A DNA stretch of 64,000 bases from Streptomyces platensis (GCF_008704855.1 NZ_CP023691.1:7440001-7504000), one strand, 5' to 3'; shown: positions 16,856 through 26,152, counted from the first letter of the stretch. Numbers and translations: made by a program. The notes: generated by a model not told the origin, from the letters alone.

Positions 16856-18054
16856 CGGACGCCGATGACCTGCGCCGGCGCACCGCCGAGCTGCTCGCCG
16901 CACACCCTCCCGCCATCACCGGGCGGCTGGAGTTCCTGCGCGCCCGCTTCGACGCCGGGCTCGCCTGGGTGCACTTCCCCCGGGGCCTCGGCGGACTGGA
17001 CGCGCCGCGCTCCCTGCAAGCCGTCGTCGACGCGGAACTGGAGGCCGCCGGGGCCCCCGGCAACGACCCCGGCCGCATCGGTATCGGCCTCGGCATGGCC
17101 GCGCCCACGATCCTGCGCTTCGGCGCCGACGAGCAGAAGCAGCGGTTCCTGCGCCCTCTGTGGACCGGCGAGGAGGTGTGGTGCCAGCTGTTCAGCGAGC
17201 CCGGGGCCGGCTCCGACCTGGCGGCGCTGGCGACCCGCGCGGTCCGGGAGGACGGGGGAGAAGCCGGAAGCGGGGGTGACTGGATCGTCGACGGCCAGAA
17301 GGTCTGGACGTCCAGCGCGCATCTGGCCCGCTGGGCGATCCTGATCGCCCGCACCGACCCCGGCGTCCCCAAGCACCGCGGCATCAGCTACTTCGTGTGC
17401 GATATGACCGACCCCGGCGTCGAGGTGCGTCCGCTGCGGCAGATCACCGGCGAGGCCGAGTTCAACGAGGTCTTCCTCACCGGTGTCCGGATCCCCGACG
17501 CCCACCGCCTCGGTGCGGTCGGCGAGGGCTGGAAGGTCGCCCAGACCACGCTGATGAACGAGCGGGTCGCCATCGGCGGCGCCCGCATGCCCCGCGAGGG
17601 CGGCATGATCGGCGTCGCCGCCGCCGACTGGCGCGCCCGCCCCGAACTGCGCACCCACGACCTGCACCAGCGGCTGCTGAAGCTGTGGGTGGAGGCCGAG
17701 GTCGCCCGGCTGACCGGTGAGCGGCTGCGCCAGCAAATGACCAAGGGGCAACCCGGCCCCGAGGGCAGCGGGATGAAGCTGGCCTTCGCCCGGCTCGCCC
17801 AGGAAATCAGCGGCTGGGAGGTGGAGTTCCTCGCCGAGGACGGGCTGACCTACGACGACTGGACGATGCGCCGGCCCGACGGCGTCGACTTCACCGGCCG
17901 CGAGGCCGGCTACCGCTATCTGCGCGCCAAGGGGAACTCCATCGAAGGGGGCACCTCGGAAGTGCTGCTCAACATCGTCGCCGAACGTGTGCTGGGGCTG
18001 CCGCCCGAGCCGCGCACCGACAAGGACGTCGCGTGGAAGGACCTCCCCCGATGA
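16852..18054 (+). CDS. Acyl-CoA dehydrogenase, catalytic-type subunit
   Basis: This 400-residue ACAD has the flavin-binding signature WCQLFSEPGAGSDLA, the WxxSA stretch (KVWTSSAHLARW), and a C-terminal NSIEGGTSEVLLNIVAERVLG containing the EG(G)TSE region where the catalytic Glu of many ACADs lies. It starts at the ATG at 16852, within the ATGA overlap with the upstream reductase. The next gene is a second, divergent ACAD without that motif, so the pair may form a heteromeric enzyme as in steroid-catabolic FadE pairs. The acyl-CoA substrate is not predictable. Confidence 0.88.
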   Translation: MTDADDLRRRTAELLAAHPPAITGRLEFLRARFDAGLAWVHFPRGLGGLDAPRSLQAVVDAELEAAGAPGNDPGRIGIGLGMAAPTILRFGADEQKQRFLRPLWTGEEVWCQLFSEPGAGSDLAALATRAVREDGGEAGSGGDWIVDGQKVWTSSAHLARWAILIARTDPGVPKHRGISYFVCDMTDPGVEVRPLRQITGEAEFNEVFLTGVRIPDAHRLGAVGEGWKVAQTTLMNERVAIGGARMPREGGMIGVAAADWRARPELRTHDLHQRLLKLWVEAEVARLTGERLRQQMTKGQPGPEGSGMKLAFARLAQEISGWEVEFLAEDGLTYDDWTMRRPDGVDFTGREAGYRYLRAKGNSIEGGTSEVLLNIVAERVLGLPPEPRTDKDVAWKDLPR

Positions 18055-19214
18055 ACGACGGGACCACCCTGCCCGCCGCCATGGCGCCCGACCCCGACCT
18101 CCTCTACTCCGAGGACGAGGACGCGCTGCGCGCCGCCGTACGGTCGCTGCTCGCCGCCCGCAGCGATCCGGCCACCGTGCTCGCCGGCCTGCAGTCGGAC
18201 GTCGCCTACGACACCGGCCTGTGGCACTCCCTCGCCACGGAGATCGGCACCGCGGGCCTGCTGGTGCCCGAAAAGCTCGGCGGCGCGGGCGCCACCGCCC
18301 GCGAGGCCGCCGTGGTGCTGGAGGAGATCGGCCGTGCCGTCGCCCCCGTCCCCTATCTGACCAGCGCGGTCCTCGCGGTGACCGCCCTGCTCGGCTGCGA
18401 GCACGACCGTGCGGATGTCGCCGCGTCGCTCGCCGCGCTCGCCGAGGGCCGCACCGTCGGTGTGCTCGCCGTCCCGCTGCCCACCGCCCCCGGCGGGCTG
18501 TCCGGTCCGGCGTCCGTACGGGCCGATGCCGGCGGCGCCCTGACCGGCCGGGTGACCTCGGTCGCCGATGCCGCGGCCGCCGAGCTCCTGCTCGTCCCGG
18601 CCCAGGGGCCCGACGGACCGGCGCTCTACGCGGTGGACCCGTCGGCGGGCGGGGTGCGCACCGACACCGTCACCCCGCTCGACCTCACCCGCCCCCTGGG
18701 CCACCTCACCTTCGACGGCGCCCCCGGCCGCCTCCTGGCCACCGGGGACCGCGCCGGCGCCACCGTCGACCGCGCCCTGCTCACCGGTGCCGGACTGCTC
18801 GCCTCGGAGCAGCTGGGCGTCGCCGAATGGTGTCTGGCCGAAACCGTGCGGCACACCGCCGAGCGCACCCAGTTCGGCCGCCCCGTCGGCTCGTTCCAGG
18901 CGCTCAAGCACCGGATGGCCGCCCTCTGGCTGGACGTGGCCTCGGCCCGCGCCGCCGCCCGGAACGCTGCCGACGCCCTCGCCACCGAGAGCCCCGACGC
19001 CCCGGTGGCGGTGGCCGTCGCCCAGTCGTACTGCGCGCCGGTGGCGGTGCGTGTCGCCGAGGAGTGCGTCCAGCTGCACGGCGGCATCGGCATGACCTGG
19101 GAGCACCCGGCGCATCTGTATCTCAAGCGGGCCAAGAGCGATGAGCTCGCCCTCGGGTCGCCGGGGCGGCACCGGGAGGCCCTGGCGGGACTGGTCGGGA
19201 TCGCCGCGCCGTAA
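18051..19214 (+). CDS. Acyl-CoA dehydrogenase, partner-type subunit lacking the EGT motif
   Basis: A 387-residue ACAD homologue: N-terminal helical domain with LVPEKLGGAGATAREAAVVLEEIGRAVAPVPY, a short beta domain, then the C-terminal helical domain with AERTQFGRPVGSFQALKHRMA and the flavin-contacting VQLHGGIGMTWEHPAHLYLKRA. It lacks the canonical FSEPxAGSD flavin signature and the terminal EGT motif seen in its neighbour. The ATG at 18051 overlaps the previous stop (ATGA), with GGAAGG upstream. Such pairs are known as alpha2-beta2 ACADs in actinobacterial steroid and bile-acid side-chain degradation; heteromer formation here is inference. Confidence 0.85.
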   Translation: MNDGTTLPAAMAPDPDLLYSEDEDALRAAVRSLLAARSDPATVLAGLQSDVAYDTGLWHSLATEIGTAGLLVPEKLGGAGATAREAAVVLEEIGRAVAPVPYLTSAVLAVTALLGCEHDRADVAASLAALAEGRTVGVLAVPLPTAPGGLSGPASVRADAGGALTGRVTSVADAAAAELLLVPAQGPDGPALYAVDPSAGGVRTDTVTPLDLTRPLGHLTFDGAPGRLLATGDRAGATVDRALLTGAGLLASEQLGVAEWCLAETVRHTAERTQFGRPVGSFQALKHRMAALWLDVASARAAARNAADALATESPDAPVAVAVAQSYCAPVAVRVAEECVQLHGGIGMTWEHPAHLYLKRAKSDELALGSPGRHREALAGLVGIAAP

Positions 19215-19239
19215 AGGCTGTGGGCCGGGTGGCCGCCGG

Positions 19240-19782
19240 TCAGTTGGTGATGGCGAAGGTCCGGCTGAAGGCGCGGACCGCGCCGTCACCGGCGGTCGCC
19301 ACCTCCAGGAAGTAGCGCTTGCCCGGCGGCACCCGGGGCAGCGTCACCAGCGCCTCGCCGGCCCGCCCGGCACCGGCCTTGGTCGCGACCAGCGCCACCC
19401 GCTCCGACTCGCCCCCGCCGGTCGCCGTCCGCAGCCAGACGTCCACCTCCTCGCCCGTGCTGTTGTTCCAGGTCACCACGAAACTGCCGTTCGCCTTGTA
19501 GTCGACGCCGGGCTCCGGGGCGGTCACCTCGATCCGCCCCGTCGGGGGCGAGGCGAACTCCTCGGGGTCGGCACTGGCGGCGGGGGCACCGAGGGCCGAG
19601 GTGGCGGCCCGCGCCGCCGAGCCCGCATGGCCGGCCGTGGCGGCCACCGGCCGGCCGGCCGCGGGACCACTCTTCCCGGTGTCCGGCTGCGACGGCGCCA
19701 GCGAGATCACCAGCATGCAGCCGACGGCGGTGGTGGCGACGGCGACGGCCAGATTGGTGGCCATCGAGGTGGCCCTAGACAT
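19240..19782 (-). CDS. Membrane-anchored protein with C-terminal Ig-like fold domain
   Basis: A 180-residue protein with an N-terminal hydrophobic segment (ATNLAVAVATTAVGCMLVISLA), an Ala/Gly/Pro-rich linker, and a beta-rich domain of about 90 residues (IEVTAPEPGVDYKANGSFVVTWNNSTGEEVDVWLRTATGG..) resembling the Kre9/KNH-like Ig fold found on secreted cell-surface proteins. The ATG at 19782 follows GAGGAGA. It is convergent with the acyl-CoA dehydrogenases. Function is unknown; a surface or cell-wall role is a guess from the topology. Confidence 0.7.
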   Translation of the reverse strand: MSRATSMATNLAVAVATTAVGCMLVISLAPSQPDTGKSGPAAGRPVAATAGHAGSAARAATSALGAPAASADPEEFASPPTGRIEVTAPEPGVDYKANGSFVVTWNNSTGEEVDVWLRTATGGGESERVALVATKAGAGRAGEALVTLPRVPPGKRYFLEVATAGDGAVRAFSRTFAITN

Positions 19783-19984
19783 CGTCTCCTCGTTTCCTCG
19801 GGGGAGGTGCGAGCCGAACATCCCCGGCACCTCGGGCATCAAAAACGACGCGCTGAGCGATCACCTGGATGGACAGTCCCGGCGCGACAGCCCCTTGGAC
19901 GGGAGGGAGAATCCACCGCTCGGGACGGAATTGATCCACGCTCCGGTGATGTCCTGAAAGTGCGGTTCGGGTAGCGTCGAACAC

Positions 19985-21346
19985 ATGAAGACCGCAACGC
20001 GTCGTGCGCTGATCGGACCAGTCCTCCTGCTGGTGGCCGCGCTGCTGGCGGTGGCCGCCGCGATGGCACCGGGTGCCCGCGCCGCCGGGGGGCTGGACGA
20101 GGCCGCGGCGGCCCTCGAAAAGGGCCCGGTCTACGTCGATCCCCGTGCCGCGGACCAGTTCTCCCGTGCCCAGGCGGACGCGCTGGCCAAGAAAATCAAG
20201 GACGCGGACAAGCCGATCTTTGTCGCCGTGCTGCCGCGGGCCGCCGAGTACCAGCCCGGCACCCTGCTCCAGAACCTGCGCACCAAGGTCGGCATCAGCG
20301 GCGTCTACGCCGTCGAGCTCGGCAACGGCTTCAACGCCGGCGCCGACCCACGCGTGATGACGCGCAACTCGGTGCAGAACCTCGTCGGATCGGTCAAGAG
20401 CTCCGACTACCCCACGGTCAACGAGCGCCTGAACAGCTTCGTCGACACGGCCGCACGGTCCGCCCACGGCCAGGCCCCCGCCTCCTGGGGCGGCTCCGGC
20501 GGCAGCGGCTTCGACACCGGCACGGCGATCGGGCTCGGGGTGCTGGTGGCCGTCGGAGGCGGCGGCGCCTACGCGATCGCCCGCCGCAACCGCAGAAGGC
20601 GGATCGAGGAGGAGCGGGCCGCGCTGGAGGATCTGCGGGTCGTCGTCGACGAGGACATCACCGCCTTCGGCGAGGAGCTGGACCGGCTCGACTTCAACCC
20701 CGGCGAGCCCGGCGCCGACGACGCGATGCGCACGGACTACACCCATGCGCTGGACTCCTACGAGAACGCCAAGTCCGCGATGGCGTCGGCCCAGCACCCC
20801 GGCGACGTCCAGGCGGTGACCCAGGCGCTGGAGGACGGCCGGTTCTCGCTGGCCGCCCTCGCCGCACGACGCGAAGGACGGCCGCTGCCCGAGCGCCGGC
20901 TGCCGTGCTTCTTCGATCCACGGCACGGTCCGTCCGTCGTGGATGTCCGGTGGGCCCCGGCGGGCGGTGCCGAGCGCACCGTGCCGGTCTGCGCCGCGGA
21001 CAAGAGCCGGATGGACGACGGGCGGGAGCCGCTGGCCCGTACGGTCAGGACCGCGAACGGCGACCGCCCCTACTGGGACGCGGGCCCGGCCTACGGCCCC
21101 TGGGCCGGCGGCTACTTCGGCGGCGGCCTGCTGCCCGGCCTCCTGGTGGGCACCCTGCTGGGCAACATGATGATGTCGTCCGCCGCCTACGGCGCCGACT
21201 TCGGCGGTGCGGGCGCCGACGGCGGGGACTACTCCGGATCCGACTTCAACAGCGACGACTTCGGCGGCGGTTTCGGTGACGGCGGTGGCTTCGGAGACGG
21301 TGGCGGCTTCGGTGGAGGCGGCTTCGACGGCGGCGGCGGTTTCTGA
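19985..21346 (+). CDS. Secreted/membrane protein with glycine-rich C-terminal tail
   Basis: This 453-residue protein has a signal peptide ending near residue 33 (GARAAGG), an extracytoplasmic domain of about 130 residues (PVYVDPRAADQFSRAQADALAKKIKDADKPIFVAVLP, reminiscent of TPM-type domains), a transmembrane helix near 175-192 (AIGLGVLVAVGGGGAYAI) followed by RRNRRRR, a cytoplasmic coiled-coil-like stretch, then a tail of Gly, Asp and Phe repeats ending GGGFDGGGGF. The domains imply an envelope protein of unknown function. The ATG has no Shine-Dalgarno sequence, and TAGCGT lies seven bases upstream (19972-19977), so it is probably leaderless. Confidence 0.78.
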   Translation: MKTATRRALIGPVLLLVAALLAVAAAMAPGARAAGGLDEAAAALEKGPVYVDPRAADQFSRAQADALAKKIKDADKPIFVAVLPRAAEYQPGTLLQNLRTKVGISGVYAVELGNGFNAGADPRVMTRNSVQNLVGSVKSSDYPTVNERLNSFVDTAARSAHGQAPASWGGSGGSGFDTGTAIGLGVLVAVGGGGAYAIARRNRRRRIEEERAALEDLRVVVDEDITAFGEELDRLDFNPGEPGADDAMRTDYTHALDSYENAKSAMASAQHPGDVQAVTQALEDGRFSLAALAARREGRPLPERRLPCFFDPRHGPSVVDVRWAPAGGAERTVPVCAADKSRMDDGREPLARTVRTANGDRPYWDAGPAYGPWAGGYFGGGLLPGLLVGTLLGNMMMSSAAYGADFGGAGADGGDYSGSDFNSDDFGGGFGDGGGFGDGGGFGGGGFDGGGGF

Positions 21347-21434
21347 GCGCTGAGGGCTCCTGGACCGCCCGGAGCGGCCGGCGCCCCTCGGCCCGTCCGG
21401 CGTGCTCAGCGCCCCCTCGGCGGCCCCGGAGCGC

Positions 21435-21899
21435 TCAGCCCTCCTCGGCCCGCCCCGCCCGCTTGACACCGAGGAAGCGCCCGTAGCGCGGCCGCGCCGC
21501 GAAGTCCGCATAGCGCCATACGGCGGGCCGCCCGGCCTCCCGGCACAGATGCAGGACCTGGTCGGGGCCCAGGTGGACGCCCACGTGCGCGCCGTAGCCA
21601 GGTGGCCGGCCGTCCGCCGGACCGCTGTCGAACAGCACCAGATCCAGCGGCCGCGGACGCTCCACCCGGTGGGTCGCCCGTTCGTCGGCCCAGAGTTCCG
21701 CCGAGCGCAACGGCGGTATCAGCAGGCCGAAGTGGCGCAGCACGGCGTAGGCGTAGCGCTGGCAGTTCGCGCCCCCGGCCAGGTCGTCGAAGGGGCCCGG
21801 TACGGGGCCCTGACCGGGGACACCGGCCGCCCCGCCCGCCACGTATGACGGGCATTCAGGTGTCGTCGCTCCCGGATGGCGGGCACCCGAGTAGGTCAC
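21435..21899 (-). CDS. NlpC/P60-like cysteine hydrolase (start uncertain)
   Basis: A small alpha/beta protein with an apparent NlpC/P60-type arrangement: the Cys in GGANCQRYAYAVLRHFG, RPLDLVLFDSG, then GAHVGVHLGPDQVLHLCRE with candidate His residues, and a final YGRFLGVKR strand. Members cut peptidoglycan stem peptides or related amides. No signal peptide is visible in the chosen frame. I give the GTG at 21899 as start; it lacks a good ribosome-binding site, and GTGs at 21935 and 21980 are alternatives, so the N-terminus is unreliable. The 3' ends of this gene and the glycine-rich protein gene converge. Confidence 0.65.
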   Translation of the reverse strand: MTYSGARHPGATTPECPSYVAGGAAGVPGQGPVPGPFDDLAGGANCQRYAYAVLRHFGLLIPPLRSAELWADERATHRVERPRPLDLVLFDSGPADGRPPGYGAHVGVHLGPDQVLHLCREAGRPAVWRYADFAARPRYGRFLGVKRAGRAEEG

Positions 21900-22083
21900 A
21901 TTGCGCAGCGCCTCGGGAAGCTGCCGGAACGCCACCGTGCCGTGGACGGTGGGGACTTGACGGCCGGGTTCGCGGAACACCCGGACATGATGCCGGGGAC
22001 CGCCCTCATGCCGCACGCCGCGGTGTCGAGCACGCTCACCACATCGGATCCGATGTGCACTCGACACCGCGAGGAGATCCCCG

Positions 22084-23313
22084 ATGGAACGCCGCTTTCG
22101 CAAGGCAGCCCTCTGGGGCGCGGCCGCCGCCACCGTCGTGGCGGCGGTCGGCCCGTTCAGCCCGGCGCACGGCGTGCCCCGGCCCGATCCCTCGCCCAAG
22201 CCCTCGCCGCGCGGCATGCTCGACGCGATGCGCCGGGACCTCGGGCTGAACGCGGTGCAGGTGCGGACCCGGCTCGCGCAGGAGACCGATGCGCACCGTG
22301 CCGCGGCGGCCGTGCGCCGGACGCTGAGCAGCCCGCCCGCCGGGATGTGGTTCGACCGGACCACCGGCAAACTCGTCGTCGCGGTCACCGGCGCCGCCGA
22401 CGCCCAGCGGGTGCGGGCCGCCGGCGCGGTCCCCAAGACGGTGCCGCACGGCCGCGCCGCGCTCACCGCCCTTATGCGGCAGATCACCGAGCGGGCCGGC
22501 GACGGGGTGCCCGGCGTCACCGGCTGGGGTGTCGACGAGCGGGCCAACGGTGTGGTGGTCCGCATGGACCGCACCCGGCGCACCGCCCGGACCGCCGTCT
22601 TCGAGCAGTCCGTCCGCGCGCTGGGGGCCCGGTCGAAGATCCCCGTCACGGTCGAGCGCAGCGACCAGACACCGCGTCAGCAGGGCGGCACGGTGGTGGG
22701 CGGTGAGCGGTGGATGCCCGGCAGCGAGGGCATCTGTTCCATCGGCTTCTCGGTGACCGGGCCGGGCAGCTTCCAGGGCTTTCTGACGGCCGGTCACTGC
22801 ACGCTCACCCCCGATCAGGCCGCGTTCGGCAAGGACGGCAGCCGCATGGGCACCTCCAACCAGGGCGGCGAACACAGCGTCAATGACCGCGAGGGGGACT
22901 TCGGGCTGGTCGAGGTCGACCGGCCGGACTGGACGGTCAGCGCGGACGTGGCCGGGCAGGGCGGTACGCCGGTCACCGTCACCGGTGCGCAGGAGGGCCT
23001 GGTCGGGATGTCGATGTGCCACTCCGGGCAGAGCAGCGGCTGGCACTGCGGGGAGATCACCCGGGTCGATCAGACCGTGGACTACGGCAACACCGTCATC
23101 GAGGGCCTGTCGTTCACCAACGCCTGCTCGGCGCCCGGCGATTCGGGCGGCTCGTATGTCACCCAGCCCAGCGCCCCGAAGGCCCTGGGCGTGCACTCGG
23201 GCGGCGGCGCCGCCGGGTGCGGCAACTTCGGCGGTGCCACCCTCACCATCTTCCAGCCGGTGGGCGAGATCCTGGACAGGTGGAACCTGCGGCTGAAGAC
23301 GGGCAGCCCCTGA
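22084..23313 (+). CDS. Streptogrisin-type secreted serine protease (S1E, with pro-domain)
   Basis: A 409-residue pre-pro-protease. A signal peptide (residues 1-30) is followed by a pro-domain typical of alpha-lytic/streptogrisin proteases (LDAMRRDLGLNAVQVRTRLAQE; WFDRTTGKLVVAVT), then a mature chymotrypsin-like domain with His in FLTAGHCT, Asp in GDFGLVEV and Ser in APGDSGGSYV. The protease is cut from its pro-domain outside the cell and degrades extracellular protein. GAGGAG lies upstream of the ATG. Cysteine pairs near the His and Ser motifs should form the usual disulfides. The mature domain ends without the chitin-binding tail seen in streptogrisin C. Confidence 0.92.
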   Translation: MERRFRKAALWGAAAATVVAAVGPFSPAHGVPRPDPSPKPSPRGMLDAMRRDLGLNAVQVRTRLAQETDAHRAAAAVRRTLSSPPAGMWFDRTTGKLVVAVTGAADAQRVRAAGAVPKTVPHGRAALTALMRQITERAGDGVPGVTGWGVDERANGVVVRMDRTRRTARTAVFEQSVRALGARSKIPVTVERSDQTPRQQGGTVVGGERWMPGSEGICSIGFSVTGPGSFQGFLTAGHCTLTPDQAAFGKDGSRMGTSNQGGEHSVNDREGDFGLVEVDRPDWTVSADVAGQGGTPVTVTGAQEGLVGMSMCHSGQSSGWHCGEITRVDQTVDYGNTVIEGLSFTNACSAPGDSGGSYVTQPSAPKALGVHSGGGAAGCGNFGGATLTIFQPVGEILDRWNLRLKTGSP

Positions 23314-23334
23314 CGCGGCCCCCTGCCGCCACCG

Positions 23335-23361
23335 CCGGCCCGGCCGCCGCACACGGGCCGG
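23335..23361 (+). terminator. Hairpin after the streptogrisin-type gene
   Basis: CCGGCCCG (23335-23342) pairs perfectly with CGGGCCGG (23354-23361) across an 11-nt loop, about 20 bp after the protease stop. Confidence 0.45.
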
Positions 23362-23486
23362 GGAGCGGTCCCGGGAAAGGCCCCCGGCCCCTTGATCTCC
23401 GTGCCTACGATGTGAAGCAAGTGGCCAATGAGGCGCCGGGGGTCGACGTGGCGGACCGGCGCCTATGGGGGAGTGGGAGAGCGCGC

Positions 23487-23954
23487 ATGGCAGAAGCAGC
23501 GGAACGGGCAGCCGGTACGGACGCGGCGGAGCCGTTCGCCGTCGGGATCACGGTGCGCGGCTACGAGACGGACACCCAGGGCCATCTCAACCAGAGCGTC
23601 TATCTCCAGTACGCCGAGCACGCCCGCTGGTCGCTGCTCCAGGCGAGCGGCATCCGCCAGAGCACCATGGTGGACCGCCGCGTCGGCCCGGTGACCGTCG
23701 AGACCACCATCCGCTATCGGCGGGAGCTGCGGGCCGGTGACGAGGTCGAGGTCAGCTGCGCGTTCGTGTGGGGCGAGGGCAAGACCTTCCGGATCGAGCA
23801 GACCGTCCGCACGACGGACGGGACGGTGGCCGCCGAGGTGAGCGCCGTCTGCGGGCTCCTCGACCTCACCGAGCGCAAGCTGCTCCAGGACCCGCGGGCG
23901 GCCTTCCGCGACCTGGCCGACCAGCCCGCGCTGCTGGGTCTCGCCGACGCCTGA
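23487..23954 (+). CDS. Acyl-CoA thioesterase, hot-dog fold (YbgC/4-hydroxybenzoyl-CoA type)
   Basis: This 155-residue hot-dog-fold protein has GYETDTQGHLNQSVYLQYAEHARW, in which the Asp-x-x-Gly-His-Leu-Asn and Tyr pattern is the active-site signature of 4HBT/YbgC-type thioesterases. It hydrolyses an acyl-CoA or aryl-CoA; the specificity is unknown. I use the ATG at 23487, since GGGAGAG precedes it and the family motif then starts at a normal distance from the N-terminus. A hairpin follows at 23963. Confidence 0.86.
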   Translation: MAEAAERAAGTDAAEPFAVGITVRGYETDTQGHLNQSVYLQYAEHARWSLLQASGIRQSTMVDRRVGPVTVETTIRYRRELRAGDEVEVSCAFVWGEGKTFRIEQTVRTTDGTVAAEVSAVCGLLDLTERKLLQDPRAAFRDLADQPALLGLADA

Positions 23955-23962
23955 GGAGCGTG

Positions 23963-24014
23963 GTCGGCGGCGCCGCGCCCGCGCCGTACGACGGCAGCGG
24001 GCGGGGCCGCCGAC
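23963..24014 (+). terminator. Hairpin after the thioesterase gene
   Basis: GTCGGCGGC (23963-23971) pairs with GCCGCCGAC (24006-24014), enclosing a GC-rich loop that can extend the stem imperfectly. It separates the thioesterase from the lodA-like operon. Confidence 0.45.
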
Positions 24015-24130
24015 ACGAAAGGGTGAACCCGTTCATCCATTGCGATGCCTGGAGGTCACGGCGGGCACCGGGCTGATCCACGTTTGAGCCGTCGGGGGGC
24101 ACCACAACCCGCCCAGCGAAAGGCTCCTCG

Positions 24131-26152
24131 ATGGACACGCAGATAGTCCAGGTCAAAATCCATCCCGCCATCGGCATAGCCCGGGTCGGCAACAGCGACA
24201 AACCGCCCTTCATCGGCCCGGAATCCCCGGACCAGCCGCCGCTGCCGGCCGGCTCGTACAAGGACAGCGCCGGGAAGGTCATCCGGCAGGCCGCCCGGTT
24301 CCGGGTCTACGGCTACAACCAGGCCGGGGAAGCCGTCCGGGAACTCAAACTGGGCGAGGCGGGGGTCACCGAGATCAAGTGGTCGGTGCACCTGGCCAAC
24401 AAGAAAGCCGCCTGGTACCAGTTCCATCTCGCGCTCGACATCGATGAGGCCGGCGGCCTTCAGGAGACCCAGCTGCGCCGCCGGAACTTCGACGTCCGGG
24501 GAGCCGACCGGAAGAAGCTCGTCATCGACGCCGGCCGCAAGGAGATCCGCGCCTCCCTGCACGAGAACGCCGCCCTCGCCGGGAAGATCATGAACCGGGC
24601 GGTCCCCCTGGGATCGATCACCACCCAGACCGACGGCCGGCTGCTGGTCGTCGGCGGCGTCGGCAAGTCGGCCTCCTACGCCACTCCGGAGAAGCCGATC
24701 TCCGGTGTCGCCAACAACGACACCTGGTACGACGACGTGTCCGACGGCCCGGTCACGGCGGAGGTCACCATCGGGGGCGTCACCAAGAGCGCCGGCCCGG
24801 CCTGGGCCGTGGTCGCCCCGCCGCACTTCGCGCCCGGTGTGAAGACCGTCCGCACCCTTTACGACGTGTTGTACGACGTGTTCGTCACCGAGCACACCCT
24901 GCCCGCCGTGCAGCAGATCTCCTACCCGGACCACATCGAACCGATACTGGACCGGTTCTGCCAGCTCCAGTGGGTCAACCACGGCTTCGCCACCCAGTTC
25001 GGCCGGTCCGGCCCGTACGACTTCCGCGACCCGGCGCTGCGCAAGCGGCTCGCCGACCCGGGCGAGGCCAGCCGGGAACTCCGCCGGCAGATCTATGTCC
25101 AGATGCGTGACTACTGCCGGGACGGGACCTCCCCCCTGCCCTGGCCCTGGCTCTACGGCGACGCCATGTCCAGCGGCAAGCCCACCTCCGTCCGGCAGCA
25201 CATCAAGATCTCCGGTGAGCAGGACCGGATGCTGGCCCAATGGGCCGACGGCCACTTCACCACCGGCCCGCCCCGTACGGGCCACCCGGACGTCGATACG
25301 GCGCCGGTCGCCGCGCAGCCGGGTCTGCTGGACCGGGGCGCGCTGGAGAACTGCGCCGCCGACGCCTTCCACCCGGGCTGCGAGGTCACCTGGCCGATGC
25401 GGCACAAGACCATGTACTCCGAGCCGTTCCGCATCCTGCACCGCACACCGGAGAACCCGGAACCCGACTACGGAGACGCGCTCACCGTCCAGGAAGCCCT
25501 GAGCAAGACCGGTCCGCTGCACGCACAGGGGCCGGGTGACCTCACCCGCTGGATGGCCGCCCCCTGGCAGTGCGACGCCGCGAGCTGCCGCTCCGGCTAC
25601 CAGGTTCGGTCCGGGCTCGGCCCCCGCTACAGCCCCTACCTGCCGACCTTCTGGCCCGCCCAGGTGCCCAACCATGTGCTCAAGCAGTCCGACTTCGCGA
25701 CCGTCAACACCCCGCCGAGCGGCTCCGACGACAGCGTCAGGGAGAAGGCCTTCGAGAACCGGGCGGTCTGGCTGCGCGGCCTGAAGGACACCGACTTCAA
25801 CAAGCAGCGCCGGCAGATGATCGACGACTGGTACAAGTTCGGCATCGTCGAGACGCGCGAATACACCGTGGGCGACGGCAAGTTCCCGCAGCACATCCAG
25901 GTGGAGTCCGAGCCGGGCTATCCGCCGGCCCCCGACCACGCCAACCTCGTCAACATCCAGGTGCCCGAGGCGGGCGCGCCCCAACTGGCGGGTGTGGCCG
26001 ATGCCTGGACCGGCGAGGTCCCGGCCGAGACCGTCGAGGCGATGCTCGTCCAACAGGCCATCCAGGAAGTCATGGAAGCGACCGGCCGGGACGAGACGGA
26101 GATCGCCGCCGGATACCTGGAGAAGCTCGACCCCTTCCACGGCGCCCAGTGA
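24131..26152 (+). CDS. LodA/GoxA-like quinoprotein amino-acid oxidase (cysteine tryptophylquinone type)
   Basis: This 673-residue protein resembles the L-lysine epsilon-oxidase LodA and glycine oxidase GoxA, which use a cysteine tryptophylquinone made from their own Cys and Trp and release an aldehyde or keto acid, ammonia and H2O2. Seen: IVQVKIHPAIGIARVGNSD at the N-terminus, the WQCDAASC block with Cys481 and Cys486, and PTFWPAQVPNHVL with Trp508. By pattern, Cys486 and Trp508 are the cofactor candidates; their spacing is shorter than I recall for LodA (Cys516/Trp581), so this needs an alignment. No signal peptide is visible. The next gene encodes the flavoprotein needed for cofactor maturation and overlaps as GTGA. 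The amino-acid substrate is unknown. Confidence 0.87.
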   Translation: MDTQIVQVKIHPAIGIARVGNSDKPPFIGPESPDQPPLPAGSYKDSAGKVIRQAARFRVYGYNQAGEAVRELKLGEAGVTEIKWSVHLANKKAAWYQFHLALDIDEAGGLQETQLRRRNFDVRGADRKKLVIDAGRKEIRASLHENAALAGKIMNRAVPLGSITTQTDGRLLVVGGVGKSASYATPEKPISGVANNDTWYDDVSDGPVTAEVTIGGVTKSAGPAWAVVAPPHFAPGVKTVRTLYDVLYDVFVTEHTLPAVQQISYPDHIEPILDRFCQLQWVNHGFATQFGRSGPYDFRDPALRKRLADPGEASRELRRQIYVQMRDYCRDGTSPLPWPWLYGDAMSSGKPTSVRQHIKISGEQDRMLAQWADGHFTTGPPRTGHPDVDTAPVAAQPGLLDRGALENCAADAFHPGCEVTWPMRHKTMYSEPFRILHRTPENPEPDYGDALTVQEALSKTGPLHAQGPGDLTRWMAAPWQCDAASCRSGYQVRSGLGPRYSPYLPTFWPAQVPNHVLKQSDFATVNTPPSGSDDSVREKAFENRAVWLRGLKDTDFNKQRRQMIDDWYKFGIVETREYTVGDGKFPQHIQVESEPGYPPAPDHANLVNIQVPEAGAPQLAGVADAWTGEVPAETVEAMLVQQAIQEVMEATGRDETEIAAGYLEKLDPFHGAQ

